A DNA stretch of 9,141 bases from an uncultured Ruminococcus sp. (GTDB lineage: Bacteria > Bacillota > Clostridia > Oscillospirales > Acutalibacteraceae). Below, in pieces: positions 1 to 6,628 of this stretch (positions are counted from its first letter, which is position 1; each line of letters starts with the position of its first letter). The stretch is from NCBI GenBank assembly GCA_937892835.1, contig CALBHM010000429.1, positions 1-9,141 on the forward strand. Reading direction: 5' to 3'. The translations under genes were made by a program, and so were the position numbers. The notes under the pieces were generated by a model that worked only from the letters and a program-made list of their open reading frames with translations, ran no database searches and was not told the DNA's origin.

Positions 1-912
1 TTTGGTCGCTTCTTCAAGCGTGCCGCCTACCTGACAGCCTGCCGCCTGCGGATGTCCGCCGCCGCCCATTGCCGCACAAATTTCAGAAACGTTGATCGGG
101 CGGTTGCTTCTCATCGAGATTTTGTAGCTGCCGTCCTTGCGTTCACGCATTGTGACGCCGACAAGCACACCCTCAATCTGCCTCGGAAGAGAGGCGATTG
201 CGTCAACCTCGCTCTCGTCGGAGCCGCTCTGACGGTACATTTCCTGCGTGACCGTTATCAGTGCGCATTTGCCGTCAAGGAACATTTTCATGCCGCCGAC
301 AGCCAGTTTTTCGAGAGCAACATAGGTTCTCGTTTTCGTCTCGAACATGACAGTATTTATTGTCACGTTGTCAGCACCGCACTCAATCATTTCCGCCGCC
401 ATGCGCATTGTGCGTGGCGTGACGTTTGAATAGCGGAAGCAGCCGGTGTCGGTTGAAATTCCCGTGTAGATACAATCTGCAATCTGCTTTGTCGGTTTAA
501 CACCGAGTGCATGAATAACTTCAAGAATTATTTCGCATGCCGCCGCAGCGTTTGCTTCAAGTAAGGTCCTTTCGGCGAACATACGGTTTGAACCGTGGTG
601 GTCAATGCAAAGCTCAATCCTGTCGGCGAATTTCTCCTCAAAGTCCTTGCCGAGCAGCTTTGTGTCAGCTACATCGACCGCAACGAGAGTGTCAAAGGTA
701 CACTCGTCCTCGCAGGCCTTTCCGAGATAATCAAACTTTTTCGCAATCGTGTCATTGCACCTGACGTTTGCGCTTTTTCCGAGAGCTTCAAGTGCATACT
801 TGAGCGCAAAAGCCGAGCCGAGTGTGTCTCCGTCCGGGTGCGAATGGGTCAATATCAAAAAATTGTCCCTTGATTTTAAAAATTCAACCGCCGTTTCAAG
901 ATTGATAACCAT
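1..912 (-). CDS. nrnA: DHH/DHHA1 phosphoesterase, NrnA-like oligoribonuclease / pAp phosphatase (3' end cut by window)
   Basis: Cytoplasmic nanoRNase of the DHH superfamily. In Firmicutes, NrnA degrades 2-5 nt RNAs and dephosphorylates pAp to AMP using Mn ions. My own translation gives 304 codons open to base 1. Visible signatures are THSHPDGD at residues 22-29 (first metal-binding motif), VDVADT around 79-84, the defining DHHGSN at 104-109, and the DHHA1 substrate-binding motif GGGHPQAAG at about 284-292. Family members have roughly 310-325 residues, so only a short C-terminal tail is missing. The ATG overlaps the rbfA stop codon by one base (TAATG), and GAGG lies a few bases upstream inside rbfA, implying translational coupling. 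It is probably the distal part of the rimP-nusA-infB operon; truB often follows in relatives but lies outside the window. Family assignment is firm. The exact substrate preference is inferred from the family and from position. Confidence 0.93.
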   Translation of the reverse strand, partial: MVINLETAVEFLKSRDNFLILTHSHPDGDTLGSAFALKYALEALGKSANVRCNDTIAKKFDYLGKACEDECTFDTLVAVDVADTKLLGKDFEEKFADRIELCIDHHGSNRMFAERTLLEANAAAACEIILEVIHALGVKPTKQIADCIYTGISTDTGCFRYSNVTPRTMRMAAEMIECGADNVTINTVMFETKTRTYVALEKLAVGGMKMFLDGKCALITVTQEMYRQSGSDESEVDAIASLPRQIEGVLVGVTMRERKDGSYKISMRSNRPINVSEICAAMGGGGHPQAAGCQVGGTLEEATK

Positions 913-1262
913 TAGTCCTCAGTCCTCAAATCATCCATAATCTTAACAATATGCATACCGTGCTCGATGGAATCATCGGCAACAAAGCTAAGCTCGGGAG
1001 TTTTCCTCAGGTGAAGCCGCTTGCCGACCTCTCTGCGGATATAGCCCGTTGCGCTCTTAAGACCTTTAACGGCCTCCTTGGCAACGTCAAGTCCCTCCAT
1101 TGCGCTGATGTAAACCTTGGCGTAGGAGGCATCGGAGCTGACTTCGACCCTCACTACGGTAAGCATTTTATCCATTACCCTCGGATCCTTAAGCTCTCTG
1201 ATAACCGCAATAATTTCACGCTTAATATCCTCGGATACTCTGTCTATTCTGTAACCTGCCAT
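912..1262 (-). CDS. rbfA: 30S ribosome-binding factor A
   Basis: Small KH-fold assembly factor that binds the immature 30S subunit near the 5' end of 16S rRNA and assists its maturation and cold adaptation. The 116-residue length is standard. The N-terminus (YRIDRVSEDIKREI, residues 4-17), the LKDPRV segment (24-29) and the stretch SATGYIRREVG (70-80) followed by LHLRKTPELSFVAD (83-96) are characteristic of the family. The C-terminus is short and acidic (DDLRTED). The gene starts 10 bases after the infB stop with AGAGG 6 bases before the ATG, overlapping the infB stop region. Its own stop overlaps the nrnA start. Its place between infB and nrnA is the usual Firmicutes arrangement, and it shares the upstream promoter near 5873-5901. 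Confidence 0.96.
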   Translation of the reverse strand: MAGYRIDRVSEDIKREIIAVIRELKDPRVMDKMLTVVRVEVSSDASYAKVYISAMEGLDVAKEAVKGLKSATGYIRREVGKRLHLRKTPELSFVADDSIEHGMHIVKIMDDLRTED

Positions 1263-1272
1263 AAGCTACCTC

Positions 1273-3630
1273 TTAATCTCTGTATTCTTCGACAGTGTAG
1301 GCTTCAAATATGTCGCCCTCCTTGATGTCGGAGAACTTTGTAAGACCGATACCGCACTCATAGTTGGAAGCTACCTCTTTTACATCGTCCTTGAATCGGC
1401 GAAGTGAAGCAATGTCATCAACAGCAAGCACGATGCCGTCACGAACAACACGAACCTTTGAGTTTCTTGTAATCTTTCCGTCAAGAACATAGCAGCCTGC
1501 GATCTTGCCGACGGAGGAAATCGTAATAACATTTCTGACCTCGGCACGGCCCTGCTCAACCTCACGGAATTTCGGAGCAAGCATGCCCTTGATAGCTGCC
1601 TGAATTTCCTCGATGCAGTCGTAGATAATTCTGTACATTCTCATCTCAACGCCGTCACGCTCTGCAAGGTTAACAGCAACCGGATCGGGACGGACATTGA
1701 AACCGACGATAATTGCGCCGGAAGCGTTTGCAAGCATAACGTCGGACTCGCTCGGAGCACCAACACCGCTGTGGATAACACGAACTCTGACTTCCTCATT
1801 TGAAAGCTTCTCAAGGCTCTGCTTAACAGCCTCTGCCGAACCCTGAACGTCAGCCTTAACGATTATGTTAAGATCCTTCATCTCGCCGTCCTTGAGCGAA
1901 TCAAAGAGATTGTCAAGAGTAACCTTCTGAACAGACTTAAACTGCTCTTCCTTGGCCTCTGCCTTTCTCTGCTCAACAAGCTCACGGGCAAGACGCTCGT
2001 CTGTAACTGCGTCAAAGATATCGCCTGAATTCGGAACCTCCGCAAGGCCGGTAATCTCAACCGGAACGGACGGACCTGCCGACTTAATCTTTCTGCCCTT
2101 GTCGTCAACCATTACACGGACACGGCCGACAGCCTGACCAGCAACGATGATGTCGCCTGAATTAAGCGTACCTTTCTGAACAAGGAGGGTTGCGATAGGA
2201 CCTCTGCCCTTATCAAGACGGGCTTCTATAACAATACCCTTTGCCGCTCTGTTCGGGTTAGCCTTAAGCTCCTGCATTTCGGCAACAAGGAGAATGCTTT
2301 CAAGCAGCTTGTCGATACCCATATGCGTCTTTGCCGAAACGGGAACGCAGATGATGTCGCCGCCCCACTCCTCGGGAACAAGGCTGTGCTCGGTGAGCTG
2401 CTGCATGATTCTGTCCGGATTTGCGCCCGGTCTGTCCATCTTATTGATAGCAACGATAATCTGAACCTCTGCTGCCTTTGCGTGGTTGATAGCCTCGATA
2501 GTCTGCGGCATGATACCGTCATCGGCGGCAACAACAAGAACAGCGATATCCGTTGCCTGTGCGCCTCTTGCACGCATTGATGTGAATGCGGCATGACCCG
2601 GAGTGTCAAGGAAAGTAATCTTCTGACCGTTGAGGTCAACTCTGTAAGCACCTATATGCTGTGTAATTCCGCCGGCCTCGGTCGAGGTAACGGAGGTGTG
2701 TCTGATTGCGTCAAGGAGAGATGTTTTACCGTGGTCAACGTGACCCATTACGCATACAACGGGATCACGGGCAACAAGATCCTTGTCGTCGTCCTCGCTG
2801 TCGTCGATAATTCTGTCCTCGATAGTAACAACAACAGCCTTTTCGCACTTTGCACCAAGCTCGGTCGCAACGATTTCGGCTGTATCATAATCGATAACCT
2901 CGTTGACCGTTGCCATCTGACCGAGGGCGAAGAGCTTTTTGATAACCTCTGCCGCCGTCATGTGGAGAAGTGCGGCAAGGTCGCCGACTGTGATCTCCTC
3001 GGGAACCTGAATGTGAAGCTGCGGCTTCTTTGCTCTCTCGGCTGCGATTCTCTTGAGCCTTTCCGCTTCGGTCTCACGGCGGGACTTCATGCCGGGTCTG
3101 CGCTGCTGAGACTTCTGCTTCAGCTTCTGCTTGTTGACCGTTCTGTCACTTCTTCTGTCCTGATTGACGGGAGAAATGTTCTCGTACTTTTCGTTGTATT
3201 TATCAAGGTCAACGTTGCTTGCCCTTGTGTCAATCGTTCTGAATTCGCCCTTGGTTCTGCTCTGCGGAACTGCGTTGGGGTCTTTCTGCTTCTTCTTCGG
3301 CTGATCGTTATTCTTGGCCGGAGCTTTTTTCTCGTCCTTTGCGGGAGCGTCGGACTTTGCATCCTTCTTCTTCGGCTCATCCTTTTTATCAGCCTTTTCC
3401 TCTTTCTTTTCTTCCTTCTTCGGCTCGTTTGCCGTTGCAAAATAAGCGTCGAAATTTTCAACGCTGTTTTCCTGCGTTACAATTTCAAATATAACGTCAA
3501 GCTCGGCTTCTTCGAGAGCCGTCATGGATTTTTTCTGTCCGTCAAAATGCTTGGTTACAATATCAAGAATTTCCTTACTGGGGCAATCAAAATCCTTTGC
3601 CACTTCGTGGACACGATATTTATTTATCAT
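1273..3630 (-). CDS. infB: Translation initiation factor IF-2
   Basis: GTPase that brings initiator fMet-tRNA to the 30S subunit and promotes 50S joining. The 785-residue protein reads in order: N-terminal IF2_N module (about 2-52); a highly charged Lys/Glu/Asp-rich linker (about 69-120) followed by an Arg/Gln-rich stretch to about 200; a second IF2_N module (about 203-262); the G domain with GHVDHGKT (296-303), DTPGH (342-346), NKMD (396-399) and SAK (432-434); then domains II, III and the C-terminal fMet-tRNA-binding domain ending in DIFEAYTVEEYRD. Length fits Firmicutes IF-2 (about 700-900). The ATG overlaps the ylxQ stop as ATGA, with GGGGAGG about 10 bases upstream. I looked for an internal start for a shorter isoform and found no Met codon with a good ribosome binding site. 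All GTPase signatures are intact. Confidence 0.98.
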   Translation of the reverse strand: MINKYRVHEVAKDFDCPSKEILDIVTKHFDGQKKSMTALEEAELDVIFEIVTQENSVENFDAYFATANEPKKEEKKEEKADKKDEPKKKDAKSDAPAKDEKKAPAKNNDQPKKKQKDPNAVPQSRTKGEFRTIDTRASNVDLDKYNEKYENISPVNQDRRSDRTVNKQKLKQKSQQRRPGMKSRRETEAERLKRIAAERAKKPQLHIQVPEEITVGDLAALLHMTAAEVIKKLFALGQMATVNEVIDYDTAEIVATELGAKCEKAVVVTIEDRIIDDSEDDDKDLVARDPVVCVMGHVDHGKTSLLDAIRHTSVTSTEAGGITQHIGAYRVDLNGQKITFLDTPGHAAFTSMRARGAQATDIAVLVVAADDGIMPQTIEAINHAKAAEVQIIVAINKMDRPGANPDRIMQQLTEHSLVPEEWGGDIICVPVSAKTHMGIDKLLESILLVAEMQELKANPNRAAKGIVIEARLDKGRGPIATLLVQKGTLNSGDIIVAGQAVGRVRVMVDDKGRKIKSAGPSVPVEITGLAEVPNSGDIFDAVTDERLARELVEQRKAEAKEEQFKSVQKVTLDNLFDSLKDGEMKDLNIIVKADVQGSAEAVKQSLEKLSNEEVRVRVIHSGVGAPSESDVMLANASGAIIVGFNVRPDPVAVNLAERDGVEMRMYRIIYDCIEEIQAAIKGMLAPKFREVEQGRAEVRNVITISSVGKIAGCYVLDGKITRNSKVRVVRDGIVLAVDDIASLRRFKDDVKEVASNYECGIGLTKFSDIKEGDIFEAYTVEEYRD

Positions 3631-3956
3631 AAAATGCGTTCCTCCCCGGATTGATTTTCGTTAAGTTTAGCGATCAATGACTTTGCGAAGCCTTCATCAT
3701 CAACGGTGAAAACCGCCGCCTTGAAGCTCAGTGCCTGCTTAATGTCAAGCATAGTGTATTTTACGTCGTAAACCGTTTTGTTGTGTGTTTTTGCAAGACC
3801 CGATATTTCGTCGGAAAGCCTTTCCGAGGCATCCGAACAGATTATGCAAAGCTTTGCCTTGCCGCTGTTGATTGCCTGCTTGCAAGCGTCGTGACCCAGG
3901 CTGAGTCTGCCGGCACGTCTGCAAAGGCCTAAAAGATTGAGCACCGAATCATTCAT
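3627..3956 (-). CDS. ylxQ: L7Ae-family K-turn RNA-binding protein, YlxQ type
   Basis: Small protein (109 residues) of the L7Ae/L30e/S12e fold. Bacterial members of this group (YlxQ, YbxF) bind kink-turn RNA in vitro, but their role in the cell is poorly defined. Visible family features are LGLCRRAGRLSLGHDAC (9-25), GKAKLCIICSDASE (32-45) and the hydrophobic strand AAVFTVDDEGFAKSL (80-94). The length matches the family (about 100). It overlaps ylxR upstream by 8 bases and infB downstream by 4 bases (ATGA). GAGGAG lies inside the end of ylxR about 10 bases before the ATG, so translation is probably coupled on both sides. The nusA-ylxR-ylxQ-infB order is the classical Firmicutes order and strengthens the call. 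The K-turn target is unknown. Confidence 0.9.
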   Translation of the reverse strand: MNDSVLNLLGLCRRAGRLSLGHDACKQAINSGKAKLCIICSDASERLSDEISGLAKTHNKTVYDVKYTMLDIKQALSFKAAVFTVDDEGFAKSLIAKLNENQSGEERIL

Positions 3957-4218
3957 CGTTTTTCAGCTCCTCTGCCATTTTATCGTAGACCTCGTCGGGA
4001 ATCTGGCACAGGAATGATTTTTCAATTCTTTTTGCTTTTCTCGCTTTTTTGAGACATTCAACATCACGGCAGATATAAGCTCCTCTGCCGTTCTTTCTGC
4101 CCGTAAGGTCAAGAACGATTTCGTCCTCGGGAGTTTTTACAACACGGACAAGCTCTTTCTTTGGCTTCATCTCGCCGCAGCCCATGCATTTGCGCAATGG
4201 AATTTTCTTCTGCTGCAT
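3949..4218 (-). CDS. ylxR: YlxR family RNA-binding protein (DUF448; RnpM)
   Basis: Basic protein of 89 residues from the DUF448 family. The B. subtilis homologue has been described as a binder and modulator of RNase P (RnpM); applying that role here is by homology. The sequence starts with the typical IPLRKCMGCGEMKPKKEL (6-23) and carries the hallmark GRGAYIC (44-50) followed by basic helices (KKARKAKRIEKSF, 57-69). Four cysteines, C11-x2-C14 and C50-x4-C55, are arranged like a possible metal site, which I infer only from spacing. A strong AAAGGAGG lies 8 bases before the ATG in the 19-base gap after nusA. It overlaps ylxQ by 8 bases at its 3' end. Position between nusA and ylxQ is diagnostic. 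Confidence 0.93.
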   Translation of the reverse strand: MQQKKIPLRKCMGCGEMKPKKELVRVVKTPEDEIVLDLTGRKNGRGAYICRDVECLKKARKAKRIEKSFLCQIPDEVYDKMAEELKNDE

Positions 4219-4237
4219 TCCTGCACCTCCTTTAGAA

Positions 4238-5311
4238 TTAAAGTTCTACCGACGGGTCGGTCTTTCCGCTCTCGGGCTTGATGTCTATCTTCCAGCCTGT
4301 GAGTCTGGCAGCAAGTCTTGCGTTCTGTCCCTTGTTGCCGATAGCGAGCGAAAGCTGGAGGTCGGGAACAATAACTCGGCATGACTTTTCTGCGTTTTCA
4401 TCTATTGTGACCGAAATGACCTCTGCCGGAGCAAGTGATGCGGCAATGAACTCTTTCGGATCGTCGCTGTATTTAACAATGTCTATCTTCTCGCCGTAGA
4501 GCATATCGACAATCTTGCCTACACGAGCACCTCTCGGGCCTATGCATGCGCCGACTGCGTCAACATTCTCATCTGCCGAATAAACGGCAATCTTCGTCCT
4601 TGAGCCTGCTTCACGGGAAACTGCTTTAATCTCAACTGTTCCGTCATAAATCTCGGGAACCTCAGACTCGAACAGCCTCTTGACAAGGCCGGGGTGAGTT
4701 CTCGAAATTGTAACTCTCGGACCTCTTCTGCCCTCCTTGGCATCTGCAACACCGGCGATATAAACCTTAATAAGCATACCGGGAAGAAGAGTTTCGTTCG
4801 GAATCTGCTCGCTTCTGAAGAGCGGCTCCTGAGCCTTGCCGATTTCAACGATAGCGTCCTTAGTTTCGGGATCAACTCGTGAAACCTTAGCTGTAACGAT
4901 TTCCTGATTGTGAGCCTGGAACTCCTCACGGAGTCTGCCGTGCTCGGCCTCACGAATACCCTGACGGATAACGTGCTTGCCTTTGTCGGCTGCAATTCTG
5001 CTGACCTCTTTCGTTTCAAGCTCAATCTCAATGATATCGCCGACCATAGCTGTCGGCTTGTATTTCTGTGCCTGCTCAACGGTCAAATCCTCATCAGGGT
5101 CAATAACCTCGGAGACAACGTTCTTTCTTACGAAAACACGAATTGTCTTTTTCTCCGGGTCAAGCTCGCAGAAAACGATGTCCTTATTGTTGTAGTCACG
5201 CTTGATTGCCGTGACAAGTGCTTTCTGAATACCCTCGCAGAGTACGTCCATCGGTATTCCTTTTTCTTTTTCAAGCATTTCGAGTGCCATAAAAAGCTCT
5301 TTGTTTACCAT
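4238..5311 (-). CDS. nusA: Transcription termination/antitermination factor NusA
   Basis: RNA polymerase-associated factor that modulates pausing, intrinsic termination and antitermination of rRNA operons. The 357-residue protein shows the N-terminal RNAP-binding domain (about 1-125, beginning NKELFMALEMLEKEKGI), an S1 RNA-binding domain (about 130-205), KH1 with GPRGARV (258-264) and KH2 with AIGNKGQNARLAARL (323-337) followed by WKIDI. It ends soon after KH2 (ESGKTDPSVEL), so it lacks the extra acidic repeats of E. coli NusA, which is normal for Firmicutes. The ATG overlaps the 3' end of rimP by 7 bases, and its GGAGGAGAA ribosome binding site is inside rimP coding sequence, so translation is likely coupled. 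NusA is often autoregulated in this operon in other bacteria; no such site is demonstrated here. Confidence 0.98.
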   Translation of the reverse strand: MVNKELFMALEMLEKEKGIPMDVLCEGIQKALVTAIKRDYNNKDIVFCELDPEKKTIRVFVRKNVVSEVIDPDEDLTVEQAQKYKPTAMVGDIIEIELETKEVSRIAADKGKHVIRQGIREAEHGRLREEFQAHNQEIVTAKVSRVDPETKDAIVEIGKAQEPLFRSEQIPNETLLPGMLIKVYIAGVADAKEGRRGPRVTISRTHPGLVKRLFESEVPEIYDGTVEIKAVSREAGSRTKIAVYSADENVDAVGACIGPRGARVGKIVDMLYGEKIDIVKYSDDPKEFIAASLAPAEVISVTIDENAEKSCRVIVPDLQLSLAIGNKGQNARLAARLTGWKIDIKPESGKTDPSVEL

Positions 5312-5796
5312 TGTTCTTCTCCTCCGAAATCATCAAGTTTAACATAAGATGTTTCTTTTTTATTTATAACGAGCTTCGCCCCGTCCTGAGTAAGAAGCTC
5401 AAAATTTCCGTTGTCGTAGCTTTCGAGAGTGCCTTTATACTCTCTGCAGCCCTCAAGCGGACGAATCAGCTTAACCTGAATCGGTTTGCCGATGCATTTT
5501 TCAAAATGGCTGTCTCTTTTGAGACTGCGCTCCAGTCCGGGAGAGCAAACCTCAAGGCAGTAGCTCTGCTCAATCGGGTCAGCCTCGTCAAGCGGCTTAT
5601 CGAGAGCATGGCTCATATCAACGCAATCGTCGATTGAAATTCCGCCGTCCTTGTCGATGAAAACTCTGAGAAACCAGTCTGCACCCTCTTTTTCAAAGCG
5701 CACGTCCCAAAGCTCAAGGCCGAGACTCTCGGCAATCGGCTGAGCGATATCCCAAACGGTGTTGACGGTGATTCCGCCCTTTCCTTTTGAAGCCAT
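5305..5796 (-). CDS. rimP: Ribosome maturation factor RimP
   Basis: 30S assembly factor that binds early in assembly and helps S12 and the head/body region of 16S rRNA mature. The 163-residue protein has the N-terminal alpha/beta domain (about 10-85) with the family signature LEVCSPGLERSL (81-92) and a C-terminal SH3-like domain (about 94-153, IGKPIQVKL ... GTLESYDNGNFELL). I chose the ATG at 5796 because AAAGGAGG sits 7 bases upstream and the protein then begins just ahead of the conserved VWDIAQPIAESLGLELWDV. A longer in-frame reading from a GTG at 5838 would place its start inside a hairpin with no spaced ribosome binding site. First gene of the operon. Its stop overlaps the nusA start region by 7 bases. 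Confidence 0.95.
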   Translation of the reverse strand: MASKGKGGITVNTVWDIAQPIAESLGLELWDVRFEKEGADWFLRVFIDKDGGISIDDCVDMSHALDKPLDEADPIEQSYCLEVCSPGLERSLKRDSHFEKCIGKPIQVKLIRPLEGCREYKGTLESYDNGNFELLTQDGAKLVINKKETSYVKLDDFGGEEQW

Positions 5797-5866
5797 TGTA
5801 ACGCCTCCTTTACAATACAAAGGAGCGGGTCGCCCCACTCCTTTGTCAATACCTTAGTTAATTTAC
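5797..5866 (-). promoter_or_regulatory. rimP operon leader with GNRA hairpin and competing anti-Shine-Dalgarno pairing
   Basis: Predicted 5' untranslated leader of about 70 nt. RNA arm 5846-5834 (ACAAAGGAGUGGG) pairs with arm 5829-5817 (CCCGCUCCUUUGU) over 13 positions, with one U-G wobble, closed by a GCGA tetraloop of the GNRA class. The 3' arm contains CUCCUUU (5825-5819), which can instead pair over 7 bp with the rimP ribosome binding site AAAGGAG (5811-5805) across a 7-nt loop. The two helices share the same strand and exclude each other: the large hairpin leaves the ribosome site free, the small one hides it. No U-tract follows, so it is not an intrinsic terminator. Structure is seen in the sequence; a regulatory role is inference. 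Confidence 0.6.
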
Positions 5867-5872
5867 ATACAT

Positions 5873-5901
5873 ATAATACCACATTATAATGTAAATATCA
5901 A
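5873..5901 (-). promoter_or_regulatory. Sigma-A type promoter of the rimP-nusA-infB operon
   Basis: On the minus strand a -35 box TTGATA (5901-5896) is followed by a 17-base spacer and a -10 box TATTAT (5878-5873). TGG directly before the -10 gives an extended -10 (TGn). The predicted start is near 5866, giving a leader of about 70 nt before rimP. The -35 box begins only 10 bases after the stop of the preceding membrane-protein gene, with no terminator between, so readthrough from that gene pair into the operon is possible. The spacer contains the perfect 12-base palindrome ACATTATAATGT (5881-5892). Confidence 0.75.
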
Positions 5902-5911
5902 GTGTTTTTTA

Positions 5912-6628
5912 TTATTTCTTTTTCTTCATGCCTTTAAGCGGATTCTCCGGCTTTACGCCGCCTGTAAGGAAGCCGCTGATATACATGAGATACGCTGCGA
6001 GAATTGAAACAACAACGCAGATCGGGATAAGTGTTCCTGTGCCGAGGCTGCCGTCAAACATAAGCACGATAACGGCTGCAATTACGGGAACGAATGAAAT
6101 TCTCCAGTGCTTTGCAAGATATCCTGCGCCGAGAGCACCGAAAAGTGCCGGGAGAACCTGATCGAATGCGGGCTTGAGAGCCGAATCCTCACCAGTAAGA
6201 GCCGGAAGAACGGGTGTTAGAGCGAGGACACCGACCGCAAGAATGACTGTTGTAACAATAGATGACGTTGCCGTTGCGATTGTTGAGATAACCTCGTCGG
6301 CCTCTGTGCCGGGCTTCGTCTTTGCAAGCTCACGGGAATTGAGAACGCAGGGGAGCTTGAGGTTGGTGATGTTACCGGTAACAAATGAAAGATATGTTGC
6401 GCCCGTGCCGAGCATCGGAGCGTAAACGATAATTTCAAGAACAGCCGATGTCCAGAAAATCGGAATAACCTTCAAAAGGCCTTTGAAAACCTGATTGAAT
6501 GTCGGCCATGCGTCAAACTTTATGCAAATTGCAACGGGAACAGCGACCAGAACGCAGATCGCCGTAACCATGAAAATGCGTCCCCATGTATGGGTGGCGT
6601 CCATATAATTACGTTTTGTCTTGTTCAT
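5912..6628 (-). CDS. Polytopic membrane protein, partner of the DUF5058-like protein; function unknown
   Basis: I do not recognise a named function. The 238-residue protein is hydrophobic with about six likely membrane segments (roughly 17-37, 50-72, 115-141, 156-172, 178-195 and 200-221) and a lysine-rich tail GMKKKK, suggesting a cytoplasmic C-terminus. A conserved-looking polar stretch, YAPMLGTGATYLSFVTGN (69-86) followed by ITNLKLP, could be a re-entrant or substrate-binding region. I chose the ATG at 6628: it overlaps the preceding stop as ATGA and has GGAGG 8 bases upstream, whereas the ATG 15 bases earlier overlaps that ribosome binding site. Coupling to the DUF5058-like gene implies the two products act together, perhaps as a two-subunit transporter. 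No enzyme or binding-protein gene neighbours them to suggest a substrate. Confidence 0.8.
   Translation of the reverse strand: MNKTKRNYMDATHTWGRIFMVTAICVLVAVPVAICIKFDAWPTFNQVFKGLLKVIPIFWTSAVLEIIVYAPMLGTGATYLSFVTGNITNLKLPCVLNSRELAKTKPGTEADEVISTIATATSSIVTTVILAVGVLALTPVLPALTGEDSALKPAFDQVLPALFGALGAGYLAKHWRISFVPVIAAVIVLMFDGSLGTGTLIPICVVVSILAAYLMYISGFLTGGVKPENPLKGMKKKK

Noticed and set aside
2900..3100. Internal start for a shorter IF-2 isoform, as known in E. coli and B. subtilis
   Set aside because: Met codons at residues 181, 224 and 239 lack a spaced purine-rich ribosome binding site. Non-ATG starts cannot be excluded from sequence alone.
2593..3654. Long plus-strand open frame of 353 codons, partly hydrophobic
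   Set aside because: It is antisense to infB, whose protein shows every IF-2 signature. The hydrophobic part is just the reverse reading of the Lys/Glu-rich linker, and there is no ribosome binding site at its start.
5797..5838. GTG at 5838 as an upstream in-frame start for rimP
   Set aside because: The GTG lies within the leader hairpin and the only purine-rich sequence upstream abuts it with no spacer. The ATG at 5796 has AAAGGAGG at 7 bases.
5817..5846. Leader hairpin as an intrinsic terminator or attenuator
   Set aside because: The stem is strong but no run of T follows on the minus strand, only TATTGTAAAGG.
5844..5849. TTGACA on the minus strand as a second -35 box before rimP
   Set aside because: No -10-like hexamer at 16-18 bases; that position falls in the GC-rich hairpin.
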